A stretch of 64,000 bases of DNA from Prorocentrum cordatum (GCA_963575745.1 CAUYUJ010011192.1:186001-250000), one strand, 5' to 3'; counted from the stretch's first letter, positions 8,519-19,437 are shown. Program-made: numbers and translations. The notes: generated by a model from the sequence alone, not told the origin.

Positions 8519-10834
8519 TCAGGCCACAACAACGCCTGGTAAATCGGGAAACAGCGGGCGCACGCTGCCGCTGCGGCGCTCAATGTACATGAGCGAACTC
8601 ACGAACGCTTCCACTGGGAACACTTGCTTGCAACCCGTTCGCCTCCACGCACCACTCCCGTCGGGGCCGAGAGGGTCCACGTGCGCAAAATATCTCTTGC
8701 GAGTCGACATCATCAGCTCGGCCTCAACGAAGGTCACCGCAAGGCCAACGCGGCACTTGGCCACGTCACTCGTGCGGAGGAGCACGTAGGCCCCAGCGGC
8801 GATGGTGCCGCGCTCGCACATGATGCCGGTAGCGGTGCGCCCGACCCGATCGCTGGCGTCGGCGCACGCTGCAGCAACCAGTCGCAGCAGGTCTCGCGGA
8901 GCCGCCTTGGTGGCCCCCTTCAGATAGACGGGGATCACGTCGTTCTCGCCGACCTCGTCCTCCTTCCAGTACATCAGGACGGCGCGCCGCACGACGTGCT
9001 TCTCCCACCCCTGGCCAGGCGCGTGCAATGCGAGCGCCTTCGCCAGTTTGTGTTTCCGCTCAGGCGCGAAACACGAGAGCATGACGCCCCGCCGCTCCCA
9101 CCCGTCGGGCACGCGGTGCGCGAGGTGGATCTTGGGGCGGCATTCGGAGGCCCCGTAAGCAGCCACGTAGGCGTCGTGGTGGGCGTCAATGGTGGCCCTC
9201 AGAGCGGCAGGGGTACAGCTCGGATAATCGTGTGTGATCAGGTCGCATACCTTAGCCAGCAGCACGATGCTCTGGCGCGAGTCAAGTAAAGCAGAGCTCA
9301 CGCCCAAGACGTCGAGCGTGAATTGCCGGAGGATGCGGGTCGCCACAAGCGCCTCGCTGGCGAAAGCCTTGATGTGGGTGGAGCCCTCAAGGATGGTGCG
9401 GTCCGTGAAGAATGTCTTATGGATGCCGTGCGTCTGGGGGGGCATGCGGACGCGCTTGGCGAACCTGTCAAGATTCTCCGCGCCAGCGCCGGCCGCGGCA
9501 AGGGAGCACGATAGAAGATTGATCTAGTGCCCAGCAGTCCCCCCCGAGGCCACGATGCAATGCATCCAGTCCCAATACGTGGACTCCGGGGCGCTCATGA
9601 GGGTTCGGATATGCGGGCCCAGCAAAATCCCGTCGGGGTCGTGCCAGATCCCACACTTCATCTCCAGCGCCTTGAACCTCCCTGAGGCAAGCGCTGGATT
9701 CGCCGCGTGTAAACGGTCGACCACGTGGTTGAAAGTCTCCGCCGTGTGCGGAATGAAATCCGTAGACAAGGCCGTGGCGAAATGCTTGGCCCAGGCGCCA
9801 GGTGCTACCTTTTCCATATCTGTCTGCACGACGTTTCTACAATAGAGGCAAGGTGGGAGACTTTGGACGGCGCCCATGAGATTCCAAGTGTGTTTGTGGG
9901 CCCGTTCATCTTGTATCATTGGACCCATCTTTGCTCGGAAGAAGAAGAAACGGCCGCCTCCGCATGGAGCTCTGAGGCCGCGCGCAAAACTGAAACCCTG
10001 CTCAGAGAAGAGCTGGCGGAGAGCCACTTTTAGGACGCCGCCCAAGCCGCCCTCGACGGAGCTCTGGACCACCAACCGCAGATACCCCATCGGAAACCAT
10101 CCCAGAGCGCGGGCTCGGAACCACGCCGGCAATTCCAAGAGTGTCCAATAGAGGCGCTTGTCGGAGCCCGACGGGCGCATTTGGTTGCCGGGCGTCGTCT
10201 CGTCTGTGTAGAACGCCACAGTCAGGACCCCGCCAGAGGCTTCAACTGCGGCGCTCAGGAGGGTCGAGAAGCGCTCGCTCGCGTCGCACCTGCGAAGGCG
10301 GAGAAAAAAAGAAAGAACGAGGAGGGGGAGGAGGTGGGGGAGGAGGAGGAGGAGGCTATGCAACAACGAGAAGTAATTCAGCAAGTCCTGACCCGCGAGG
10401 CCCCCTGCTGGAGGAGGAGGGGGGAGGGGGGGGGGAGGAGCAGCAGCAGCAGGGGGATGACGACGAGGAGGAGGATGAAGAGGATACCTAGGAGGAGGAT
10501 CCGGAGGGGGATGGGGCCAGGGGAAGCAGGAGGAGGAGGAAGACGACGACGAGGAGGGGGAGGAGGAGGAGGAGGACGAGGAGGAGGAGGAGAAGGAGGA
10601 GGGGGAGGGGGAGGAGAGGGAGGAGGGGGGGGGGGAGGAGGAGCAGGAGGAGGAGGAGGAGGAGGAGGGTGAGGAAAAGGAGGGCGAGCAGTGGCAGCAG
10701 CAGGGCGAGGAGGAGCAGGACTGGACCAGTTGTAGACGAAGGCCAGCGGATTCACGATCTCCCAGTCGCGGTCAGGCCCGCCGTCGTTGTCTGTGCGAGG
10801 GGGCAGCGGCGTGCCCCCAAGGCGGGCTCGCCCC
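8519..10834 (-). pseudogene. DDE-like transposase (dinoflagellate family), one in-frame stop
   Basis: Two visible exons. Exon 10834-10727 encodes a W-E-I-V-N-P-L-A-F segment. A GT..AG intron (10726-10290) joins it in phase (AACTG|GTGCGAC) to exon 10289-8519. The second exon opens with the hallmark F-Y-T-D-E-T-T-P-G-N near 10,205, then a W-F-P-M-G-Y-L segment, and reaches W-D-W-M-H-C near 9,560. These two acidic positions fit the first and second Asp of an RNase H-fold transposase; the arrangement resembles Plavaka/CACTA-type (TNP2-like) enzymes, which is inference. A TAG at 9524-9526 interrupts the frame, and the same frame then continues for another 330 codons to TGA 8519-8521 with full protein character. 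A single CAG-to-TAG change would explain it. No terminal inverted repeats were identified and upstream exons are missing. Confidence 0.8.
10290..10726 (-). other. GT-AG intron made of TCC microsatellite
   Basis: The donor AACTG|GTCC at 10727/10726 and acceptor TTCGCAG|GTGCG at 10290/10289 join the two transposase exons without frame change (N-W-C-D). The 437-bp interior is almost wholly (TCC)n/CCC on the minus strand, so the microsatellite is the intron and its polypyrimidine tract. Confidence 0.85.
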
Positions 10835-10839
10835 CTGTC

Positions 10840-11740
10840 GAGGGCGAGGGTAAGGTGCGGAGGCGGGGGAGGCGAGGGAGGCGTGGGGGCGGGGGATGAG
10901 AGGGCGAGGTGTGGCAACGGGGGGGGGAGGGGGGGGGGGGAAGGGGGGGGCCTTCTGATTTTTTAGGTGAGAAATCATTTGGTGCATGTTGGGAGGCCCT
11001 CTTGGGGCCGTTTGGTTTTGGCCGGCCCCCGGGTGGCCGCGCAAGCCCCCCCTGTGCCAGCCTGCGCGGTGGCTACCCCCTCGCCAATGGCAACTTCACT
11101 ACATGCAGCGCGTTGCCATACGGGGTCCACGGGTCGGCCGAATCGCGCGCGCTCTTCTTGAGCTCGCGATCGCCAACCCCTGGAGGCGGGCCACTTGGTT
11201 GATGGGCGCGGTCGCCTCGCGAGCCACGTGGTCACGCGAGCGTTTCAAGCTCGGGGGGGGGGTCATTCCCGACGAATTGGGGAGCTTCGGGCCAAAGCCT
11301 TCGACGGAGGAAAAGGAGAGAGGAGGAGGGGTGATTCTCCTGACGGAGCCCGCCAGGGGCCTGCGGAGGCCGAGAAACGGTAAACAACCGCCCCGACTTC
11401 TCGTTCGGGGCGTCGCGTGCTTGGGGCGCCCGCCAGGGAGGAGGAGAATGAGAATGAGAATGTCGGTTCACTAAGCGAAGGAAAAGTGAGCCCTTAAGCC
11501 GAGGGGGTGGGGTGGCTCAGTTCTGTAGAGCGCCTCGCCTTCTCAGCCTTGGAAAATGACTTGGGCCCCAGATCTAGGCGGATGGATTTCAAATACCCCC
11601 CCCCCTGTCGGCGTGGCTCGTTCACAATCCTCACGCAATTTACCCAGTCCCCAGCCACGTGCAGCCAGTGCCCGAAAAGGAATGGCGTGGACATCTCCAT
11701 TTATATTCAGGGGCTCGAAACAAGGCGATCCTTGTCGCGT
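10840..11740. other. No gene recognised
   Basis: GC-rich sequence with G-runs near 10,920-10,950. Open frames occur on both strands, but none shows a recognisable motif. Missing upstream exons of the transposase could lie here. Confidence 0.5.
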
Positions 11741-11744
11741 GTCA

Positions 11745-11910
11745 GGTTCCTCCTCCTCCTCCTCCTCCTCCTCCTCCTCCTCTTTCTCCTCCTCTTCCTC
11801 TTCCTCCTTCTCGTCCTCCTTCTCCTCCTCCTCATCGCCATCATCATCATCATCGTCCTCCGCCTCCGCCTCCTCCTCCGCCCCCCCCCCTCCTCCTCCT
11901 CCTCCCACGT
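11745..11910. repeat. TCC / ATC microsatellite
   Basis: (TCC)n at 11747-11830, (ATC)n at 11835-11858, then mixed TCC/CCG and a C-run to 11910. Confidence 0.95.
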
Positions 11911-12129
11911 CGGACAAGTTTGCGACATTGGGGGTCTGGGGTCCAAGGTGGCGTGAATCGCTGGCTGCGCCTCCTGGCGCAGTCTGTCTTCGGCGTCTGC
12001 CTTCGGCTGTGCTCGAGAGGGGGCGCCCAAGAGGGGCATGTGCAATTCATGGGCGGAGGCGCGCGCGCAGGCGAAGGGGGGGCCATGGCGTGAGTTGAAG
12101 GAACAAGAGGGACCATGAGGTTTTGGGAA

Positions 12130-12275
12130 GAGGAGGAGGGGGAGGAGGAGGAGGAGGAAGATGAGGAGGAGGAGTCGGGAGAATGACGATGAGAGCCTCT
12201 CCTGCCTCTCCTCCTCCTCCTCCTCCTCCTTCTCCTCCTCCTCCTCCCCCCCCTCCTCCTCTTCCTCCGCGCCCA
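12130..12275. repeat. GGA tract facing a TCC tract
   Basis: (GGA)n at 12130-12177 is followed by (TCC)n at 12208-12270, an inverted pair of simple repeats able to form a hairpin. Confidence 0.85.
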
Positions 12276-12393
12276 TCTCATTCCCCGAGCCTCCGATGCC
12301 CTCCACCTCCGCACCCGCGGGGCGAGGGGGGGAGGTCGGCCATTCTCGCGAGAGCGGCGAGCCGCCATCCCGTCAACGCCCCGGCGCAGGGGG

Positions 12394-12934
12394 TCAGAGG
12401 CTGCCCTCGAACGTATCGATGGCTGCGTCCAACCTCGAAACCACGGCCGCGGCGTCCATCGAGGTGACCTCCACGCGCATGGGGTCACCCCGCTGCTGGT
12501 GCCAGTCGTGGCTGACGCTGCGCTGCTGGTGCCAGTCGTGGTGCTGGTTCCACTCGTGGTATTTGTTCCACTCGTGGTGCTGGCTCCAGTCGTGCTGGTT
12601 CCAGTCGCGCTGCTGCTTCCAGTCGTGCTGCTGGCTCTGGTCGTGCTGCTGGTTCCAGTCGCGCTGCTGGCTCCAATCGTGGCGCTGGTTCCAGTAGTCC
12701 TGGAGCCGGGGTTCGTCGAGGCGGTGCCCGTCAAAGTAGTCGTCGTCGTGCTCCCAGCCGCCGCTGAGGCACGCGTGCGACCTGCACAGGCGCCAAGCTT
12801 TCCACGACCCAGCAACAGGGCCCTTCAGCGTGTCCAGTGATCGCGCCGCCGCCGACCAACTCGAAACGCAAGAAAAACTTGTCGCCCTCGATCTCGGGTT
12901 CGGGAGGCTCGTGCGGCCAGTTGAAGCCTGCCAT
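12394..12934 (-). CDS. Hypothetical protein with Trp/Gln/His/Asp repeat
   Basis: From an ATG at 12932-12934 the minus strand reads about 35 residues rich in Pro/Glu and aromatic residues (with D-K-F-F-L-R-F). A frame change around 12,780 is then needed to enter a segment beginning with an acidic D-D-D-Y-F-D cluster and about twelve short repeats of the type D-W-N-Q-Q-H between about 12,500 and 12,690. A normal-looking C-terminus follows (two D-A-A helices) and a stop at 12394. The repeats come from a roughly 18-21-bp minisatellite whose units keep frame. I do not recognise a family. The alternative reading on the plus strand is Val/Leu-rich and looks like the shadow of the repeat. Confidence 0.4.
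12478..12700. repeat. Minisatellite of 18-21 bp (CTGGTTCCAGTCGTG type)
   Basis: About twelve imperfect tandem units such as CTGGTTCCAGTCGTGGTG. Spacing is mostly a multiple of three, so the minus-strand frame stays open. Confidence 0.85.
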
Positions 12935-13334
12935 CGCCGCGGCTGCGCTGGCGACGGCCGCCCCCCCACCCCCCGCCCGCGGGACGGAGCCGTCGCGGCG
13001 TCGGCGGGGCGGCCTACTTCGCCGCCGGCCCCCCGAGGGCCCGCGTTCAGCTACGGCGAGCCGTTGGCTGATGGGGGGCGGGGGAGCGGGTCGGGGGAAG
13101 GGCGGCCGACTGGGCCTCCACGATTGCCCCCGAGACGCCATTTCGTTCGATTCCCCAGGTGCCTCAAGAGCCCCCCAAGAGGACCCCGAGAAGGTCCCAA
13201 ATGTCCTCCAAGGCGCCCTTGGAGTTTTCCGCAATCCTCCGACATGTTTCCCGCGAGATTCTACGAAACCGCTTGCTTGGCAAAGGGCATGAATAATTCT
13301 GCGTTTATGTCACTGCATCTACTTAAACGGAGCC

Positions 13335-13480
13335 AAACCACTTAGCTCCATTTACTAAACCACTTAGCTCCATTTAGCTTACCATTTAGCTCCATTTATA
13401 AATGCATTTAGCAAAATGAGTTATAAATGCGCATCTCGCATTTACCTAAATGCATTTATAAGTGTACTTATAACGTTAAA
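13335..13480. repeat. AT-rich short tandem repeats (TTAGCTCCATTTA)
   Basis: Four or so copies of ACTTAGCTCCATTTA, then AAATGCATTTATAA-type units: an unusually AT-rich island in GC-rich surroundings. Confidence 0.85.
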
Positions 13481-13743
13481 TGCACGCCGGCCCACGAAGC
13501 GGTGGCTATCGCCAGGTCCCCCGCGGGGTCGGGGAGGGCAATGTCGGAACTATCGGGGTCGCGGATGGGCGCGCCCAACGTAGCAGCAGCGCGGCGCCGG
13601 AGAGCGGGGCCAATGCTGCGCGCGAGTTGTACTCTGTTGGCCGCCTGCTTGTCTGCGACGTTGGGGCCCCGGGATGCGATGATATAAAGGAGGACTGGGG
13701 GGGGGGGCGCCGAAAAGGCCCCGGGGGTCGCATCCCTTCATGC

Positions 13744-15219
13744 TCATTTCCTCGACGGCTTCATGGAGCTTTCACAGTATTGCAGCTCGGCAGGGGCCTC
13801 GTCCAGACGGTGCATCCGAGGGGGGGCCTGGCCGATGGGAGGGGCCGCGTCCTTGTTGGAGTGAAAAGGGCCGAATTTCCCGTGATTGCACATGGCTAGG
13901 CACATGCTGGACGGATACTTGTAGCCCGGGTTGACACCGATGCGCATGCATTCGGAGTCGCACAGCCGCATCCCAACATCCTCTAGCACCAAGCCACACC
14001 ACGTCGAACACCGCGATCTCGTCCTCCGAGGGCCCCGCGGCGGAGAGAATCAACTTCTCGGAGAAGTGGCCGTCGGAGCCCTTGTGCTTGATAGAGCACT
14101 GGCGGTCCCATTTCAGTAGGAAGTACGCCAACTTGTCACAGGGCTTGATTTTGTCTGAAATCTTGTAGATCTCACTGTCCCATGGGTGCGCGTTCTTCTC
14201 CAGCTCTGTGCACGACGCGTCGAGTGCCGCTGTCTGCCTTCGTTGGAGCTCGTTGCGGATGCGCTGGGGCCCGTCGTCGCAGGGCTCCAGGGGCGCTCTG
14301 GTTTCGGTCCACGTGGTGCGCTGGGGGCGCGAGCCCCATTCTTGCAGGGCCCGCGGCCAATCGATGGGGGGGCGAATGGCGCCTGTGACCTGGCAGAAGA
14401 AGTTGCTTGACAAGCGTCCTCGCCCCCGGTTCCACGGGGGAGGGCTCGTGGAGTTGCTGGATCTCCTTCGCGGCAGTGAGATGGGGGGGGTCCGACGTAG
14501 TCTGCTCCTGGGCCCAAGCCTGAACTGCGGGCCTTGGGCAGCGCGGGCGTCGGCTTCGCTTCCTTGCGGGCCCGCGGGGGGCGTTGGAGGCAAGCCGCGC
14601 GCGCGCCGATGGAGCCGACGTTCGGCGGCTGGGAAGGCGCGCCAGGAATCCCGGGGGGGGGGGGTCGGCGGGTGGAGGGGGGGGTTGGCCTCGTCTGTAG
14701 GGGGGCCACCGCGGTGCCAAGGGCCCACGTATAAGGGATCGCGGGTGACGCCGGGGTCAACCAGGGTGCCCGGGGGGCAGATGTGCTCCTGAGGATCACC
14801 AGGTAGGGGGTAGCTGAAGGGCAGGTGGCCCCAGCCCTCAGGGAACTGGACTTTCTTTAAATGTCGGATGCCATTCGCCACGTGCGCTTCAGGGAGATGC
14901 CAGTCTCTCCATTTTAGGCGCCCCACCGTCTGATTAATGACCTGGCCGCTGTTAGTCTCGCCCACGCGGGCCCACATATTTCCCACGCCAATGTGCGTAT
15001 GGGGGTCAGGCCAGCCGATTTCTTTCGTGCGTATCATCTCGGAAAGGTGGGCGGCGTCGGTGAAGTGGCCCTTGCCGCTGACTTCCTTCTGGAAGGGTTC
15101 GCGGAAGAAGCGCCAGTGCCCGTTGAAGTATGCCTAGCGGAGCCATGGGCAGAGACGGGCGACAAAGAGGCGGACGTCCTTGGAGCCTTCGGCGAGAGGG
15201 GGGTCAGGTGCACACTTCT
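13744..15219 (-). pseudogene. Large uncharacterised coding block with internal stop
   Basis: Minus-strand coding sequence begins after a CTGCTAG acceptor at about 15,220. It reads through L-F-V-A-R-L-C-P-W-L, meets TAG at 15134-15136, and continues in the same frame with a strongly protein-like section to about 14,700 (aromatic-rich; W-R-F-F-R-E-P-F, G-W-P-D-P-H, L-K-W-R-D-W-H). A Pro/Arg-rich low-complexity stretch follows, then a second ordered part between about 14,300 and 13,990 (L-A-Y-F-L-L-K-W-D). Near 13,985 the frame changes into a Cys/Met-rich C-terminus (C-D-S-E-C-M-R, M-C-L-A-M-C) ending at 13744. The stop plus shift argue for a pseudogene, or for introns I could not place. No known domain recognised. 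Confidence 0.5.
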
Positions 15220-15357
15220 AGCAGCAGGGCCACCGGGCAAGAGGCCCTTGGACCCTTGGTTGCTCTTGCCGCCCATGTAGTCACACACGAACGGCCGGCA
15301 CCTTAGCGTCCTGTGCGGCGGCCATCGGGACGCGCGCAGCCCGTCTGCCCGAGTTGC

Positions 15358-16025
15358 TCAACGGCGGCGGCGACAGCATCGAAATCGAAGGTCGGTGGAG
15401 ACGGAGAATAGCAGGGGGGAAGGCGCAGGGAGGTTGAGCCAGACAGTGTGGGAAGGGGGCCGGACGTTGCCTTCGCGTCTGGGATCTGCCGCCCAATGGA
15501 CGCCAATCGTGGCGATCCGGTCCGCGGCTTGGCTGGGCCGCCTGCGCGCTGCTTGCCGAGCGAGGGTCCAGCAGGCCTCGCTGGCCTGCCAAGTCATCTG
15601 CTGACCCAGGCGCAGCCTGTGGAATATCTGCCCGTTCACGCGCCGTATAGAATGGCGGCGAGGTTGTCTCCGAATGCCCTGGCGGCCCGTGCCGGGCCCA
15701 GGACGTGAGGAAGAAGGGCGAGTCCCGCTCTGCAGCCAGCAGCCTCAGCCGCCTGGGCGTCCTCGCGCCCATGCAAGGCCAATGCCGAAATCGCAGCGAG
15801 TTGTGGGGCGGCCTGTTGGGGGTTGTGATGCCAGAGGAGCGCGCGGGCTCCAGCGACTCTCTGGCCGCCGTCTACTGCGCGGGCGCCGCAGTCGAATGTG
15901 ATCTCGTAGGGCGGGCAGGCAGCGTCTGCAGAGGGGAAGGGGGGCGCGGTCCACAGTGACCTCGCCCCCCTGCTCCAAGTCGTGAGTAGCGGAGAGGAGA
16001 AGCATGTGGGAGTTGCACGCTGGAC
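15358..16025 (-). pseudogene. Retroelement-type RNase H domain with zinc ribbon, frameshifted
   Basis: Between about 15,925 and 15,638 the minus strand gives I-T-F-D-C-G-A, then a small/hydrophobic core, A-E-A-A-G-C-R-A-G-L and F-G-D-N-L-A-A: the D...E...D order and spacing of the RNase H domain fused to non-LTR retrotransposon polyproteins. A stop at 15636 is bypassed in another frame by a Trp-rich C-terminal stretch down to 15,358. Just upstream (about 16,024-15,915) lies C-P-A-C ... C-R-R-C, a zinc-ribbon-like pair in yet another frame. At least two frame changes make this a relic. No RT block of the same element is obvious nearby. Confidence 0.6.
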
Positions 16026-16289
16026 AGAATATCGTGGTCCACTGCGCAAAGGGCTGCCTGGAGGGTCGCGGGCAGGGGAACCAGCCGCGCCCGGGGGGGA
16101 GCCACCCGGCGCAGGGGCTGTCTGCTTAGATGGTGGCGAGGTAGGCGCCGGCCCAGGTCCACCTCGCGGCAACGGGCAGCCGTCTGGAGTCTCCCCCGCC
16201 TCGGTCTGCAGCCCGCGTCTGGTCTGGTCGGGCGGTTTCCTGCGCGATGCCCAGTCCCAGAGGGTTGGGGTCGCACTTCGCACAAGGGG

Positions 16290-16695
16290 TTAGGCGGGGG
16301 TTCCAAACGGCCATCTCGCGCTCTCGTAGAGGTCTGTCAGCTGGGGGGCACTCGTCGGCTTTCTCTCCCAGATGGGGGTCTTCGCGTCGGTAACAGAGAG
16401 CCCCTGGATGATGAGACGAGCGGCATCTGTAGGGTTAAGGAGGGAGTCGCTGAGGCTAACGCAGTACTGGTAGGACACTTGGCGGACGACGCGGGCAGCT
16501 GACGTCTGGCGCGGTCCGTCGGCAAGAATGGCGGTCCCAATGTCCTCGGGGTAGCCCGGGGGCTTGGCCAGTTGCCAGGCGAGGGCGACCGCAGAGCACC
16601 ACGTCCTGAGGTGCTCAGTGGTGACTTCTCCAGCTGGTGGGGTTAATTTTTTGTCGCAGCCGCCAGCGAAAGCGCATGGGGCGTCAAAGGTAAGT
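16290..16695 (-). CDS. Uncharacterised exon, about 135 codons
   Basis: The open minus frame starts after a CCCAG acceptor (16696-16697) and ends with a stop at 16290. It encodes T-F-D-A-P-C-A-F-A-G-G-C-D-K-K followed by an amphipathic, mostly helical sequence (L-A-W-Q-L-A-K, Y-Q-Y-C-V-S-L, L-I-I-Q-G-L). Composition is clearly protein-like, unlike the repeat-derived frames around it. It sits about 270 bp upstream of the RNase H relic on the same strand, so it may be part of the same element, but nothing in it identifies a retroelement domain. Confidence 0.45.
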
Positions 16696-17519
16696 CTGGG
16701 GCGCGGTCCCTACACACTATACAGCGACAAGCAAGCGAAGGCGCGATGCCGAGCGCGCGATCAGAACCTACCGCCGGGTGAGCAGCTGGCTGAGACTGAG
16801 CTGGGGCACCGGGACTGCAAGCTGCCACCAAGGTGAATTAAACCTGCTCGCCGGGAAGCGTCGTGTCTGGGCTGTAGAATCACAGATGCTGCGTCAGACC
16901 GACAAGGCTGCGCCGCCTGATGAACTAAAACCCAGGCCCGCCAAGCCAACAGACAGGAGACCAGAGCCAGATGGGTGCGAGCACTCTCGGATCCGGCGCG
17001 GGTACCAAGGGGGCTGATCACCAAGTACGCTGTAGGACCTTGTCGCCACTGGGCGCCAGGGGTCAGGGCCAAAGACGCGGCGAAGTGCGGGGCCACGAAT
17101 AGCCCAGCGACAGCGGGCCAACGGGGGACACGCAGATCCGTACAAGAAGGCTGTACCACTCCTGAGTGAACCGGCGGCCATAACCCCACAGGGCCAGCGT
17201 CGGACACGGCCGGCTGAGGCAGTGATTGAGGACCAGATGCCAAGATAATGCAGACGCATACGCTGGAACTGGCCTGGGGGCGTGAGTCGAAGACGCCACG
17301 CAGAGGGGCGAAACCGCGATTTGCGCGGGATGGAGAGGCCGGGGCAGGTGGGAGGAGGCACCACCGTCCCTGGCAGGGGAACCCGGAGCCCAACCGCGGG
17401 GGGGCCACCCCAGCGCGGGGGGGCACCCGGGGGCGCGGGGGAGAGACGCGCCAAGGGTGACCGAATCCGCTGTCGAGCCTGTGCTGCGGCTGACAGCAAT
17501 CCTTTCGGGCCCGCTTCTC

Positions 17520-18800
17520 TCGCTTCTGGCCTAACGGGCCCTGCTTGTCTAGGTGGGGACGCTGAGACCGAGCCTCAGACCCCCTCTGGCCGGACGGGCC
17601 CTGCGCTTCTTTGTGGGGACTGCGGATGCCCAGGGTGCCTCGATCGCCTGCGGGAGGATGGGGGGGGTCTGTCACACCGCCTTCGATCAGCAGGCCACCA
17701 GGGGAGGGCCCTTGGACGACAGGAGCCGGAGGCCGGAAGGCCTTGTTCGCCAAGGAGGGGATGGGCAGAACCTGTCACCCGCTTCCCTCTGGCCAAACGG
17801 GCCCTGTTCATCCTGTTGAGACGGATGAGGCTGACGCCCCCTTCCTCCAGGCCTACCGTGCCTTGCTTCATCCTGTGAGCTGACCGCCAGGGTTGTCCGC
17901 GTGTGCGTCAGGACACGGACATCGGACGCAAAGGGTGTCTCGATCGCCTGAGGGGGGGCGACAGGAAATGGACGTCGGATGCGAGGACTGCCTCGTTCGC
18001 CAGTAAGGGGACGGGATGGGGCTGCCGCTCCCGTGCTTCCCGCTGTGAGACCGGTAAGAACGCCATTCCGCCTTCTGCATGCAGGCCAAACGGGCCCGGT
18101 TTCTCCTTGCAAGGTCTGCAGGCCACCAGGGTGTGCCCCTTGGACGACAGAGCGCGGAGGTCGGGTGCCAAGGGTGCCTCGCCCCCCTGGGATCCTTCCG
18201 CGAGTGGCGGCTGCACTTTCGGAAGCATCTCCCAGGCTGCCCGAATTGTGAGGGGCGTCTCCGAGCGCGGACGCGCCCCCTGCGGCGCTGCCAACTGTCG
18301 CAGTGATGCTGTCTCCAGGAGGGTCTGAAGTGGGATCTTCCTGACTGTCGCCAGGGGACTGCCGCTGCTGCTGCGGTGGATGCTGACGCCAGGGGGCTGT
18401 CGCCAGGGGGCTGGTGCTGCTGTCGCCCACCTCCATCGGGGATGGCTGTCCTTCCAACGCGCCGCTGTCCGATCCGAGGCGCGGGCTTCTGGCGGCTGCG
18501 GAAGCTCTTCCGGGAGGGCGTGCGCCTTCCCGCAGTGGCTCTCCCCCAGGGCGGTCGCGGGTAGCTGCTGTGGGGCGTCGCTGCGATCCAGGGCCTGAGC
18601 GGCTGCCTGGGAGGGGGCGGGGGCGCGAGACATCGCCGCTTCCTTCTGGCCTAACGGGCCCAGTATCACATTGGTGAACCGATGAGACCGAAACAACGCC
18701 CCCTTCTGGCCTGACGGGCCCTGCTTCTCCTTGCGAGCCCGATGGTGCATCCGCAGCGTTCCCTTCTGGCCTAGCGGGCCCGGCTTCTCTTGAAGAGGTC
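17520..18800. repeat. 60-bp repeats with CTGGCCTAACGGGCCCTG core
   Basis: Core copies lie at 17526, 17586, about 17790, about 18085, 18646, 18706 and 18766; adjacent ones are exactly 60 bp apart. Two more lie at about 23,940 and 24,000, again 60 bp apart. The core GGCC-TAACG-GGCC is palindromic. Because 60 is a multiple of 3, long open frames (for example about 500 codons on the minus strand, 17,908-19,407) are created by the repeat; I do not call them genes. Confidence 0.85.
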
Positions 18801-18839
18801 TACTAGCTGCCATGGGGCGCCCGCGAGGGCGTCGGGGCT

Positions 18840-18915
18840 CGGGCGCTGGGATGCAAGGGTGCCTTGTTCGCCTAAGGGCGCAGGGATGCAAGGGTGCGAA
18901 GGGGCACCAGGGACA
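18840..18915. repeat. GCAAGGGTGCCTTGTTCGCC dispersed repeat
   Basis: The unit GATGCAAGGGTGCC(T)TTGTTCGCC followed by GCAGGGATGCAAGGGTGC recurs at about 18,850, 23,675, 23,860 and 24,085, next to the 60-bp repeat family. Confidence 0.8.
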
Positions 18916-19059
18916 GACGCGTGAGGAACGGCCCATTCTCTTTTGGACTGACAGGCCCGGCGTCCCGAGAGCACTGGTGACCGCCAGGGTTGTCCGCGTG
19001 GACGTGGAGGCCCGGACATCGGATGCAGACTTGCCGCGAGGGTAATTAGCTGTGCCAGG

Positions 19060-19290
19060 GAAAGGAATCCAGGAGCGGCTGACGGCCATCTGCACGCGCG
19101 TAGCAGGATACCGAAACCAATCCAGGAATGGCATAGCGACCAGGGCAAAGCATAGCACCCGAAGGCCAGGAACGGCTGACGGCTGTACATACGCATGTAA
19201 ACCTGAGAGAAGACGGCTGATGGCCGTAGACACTTGGGCGAGTGGGATCGCCAGGGGTACGGCTGATGGCCGTCTGCACGCGTTCAGCTC
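19060..19290. repeat. ACGGCTGATGGCCGTCTGC palindromic repeats
   Basis: Copies at about 19,077, 19,168, 19,208 and 19,260, further copies at about 21,747, 21,797, 21,830 and 21,978, and a pair at 23,757/23,805. The core CGGC-TGATG-GCCG is a short inverted repeat. Copies flank the PPR pseudogene on both sides. Confidence 0.85.
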
Positions 19291-19437
19291 CAATTTACAT
19301 GATGCTGTATGCTGCCACTGCCGCCCCCTCCTCCTTCCATCGTGCACCCACTGCCGTCGTCGTGCTGTCCATCTCTTCCTACCGTGCCACTGCCGCGGCC
19401 ACTGCACTCCCTGCCGCTGCCCTCGAGGACAGCTGCC

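Noticed and set aside
17908-19407. 499-codon minus-strand ORF
   Set aside because: Built from the 60-bp and palindromic repeat families, whose frame-preserving period keeps it open; no domain.
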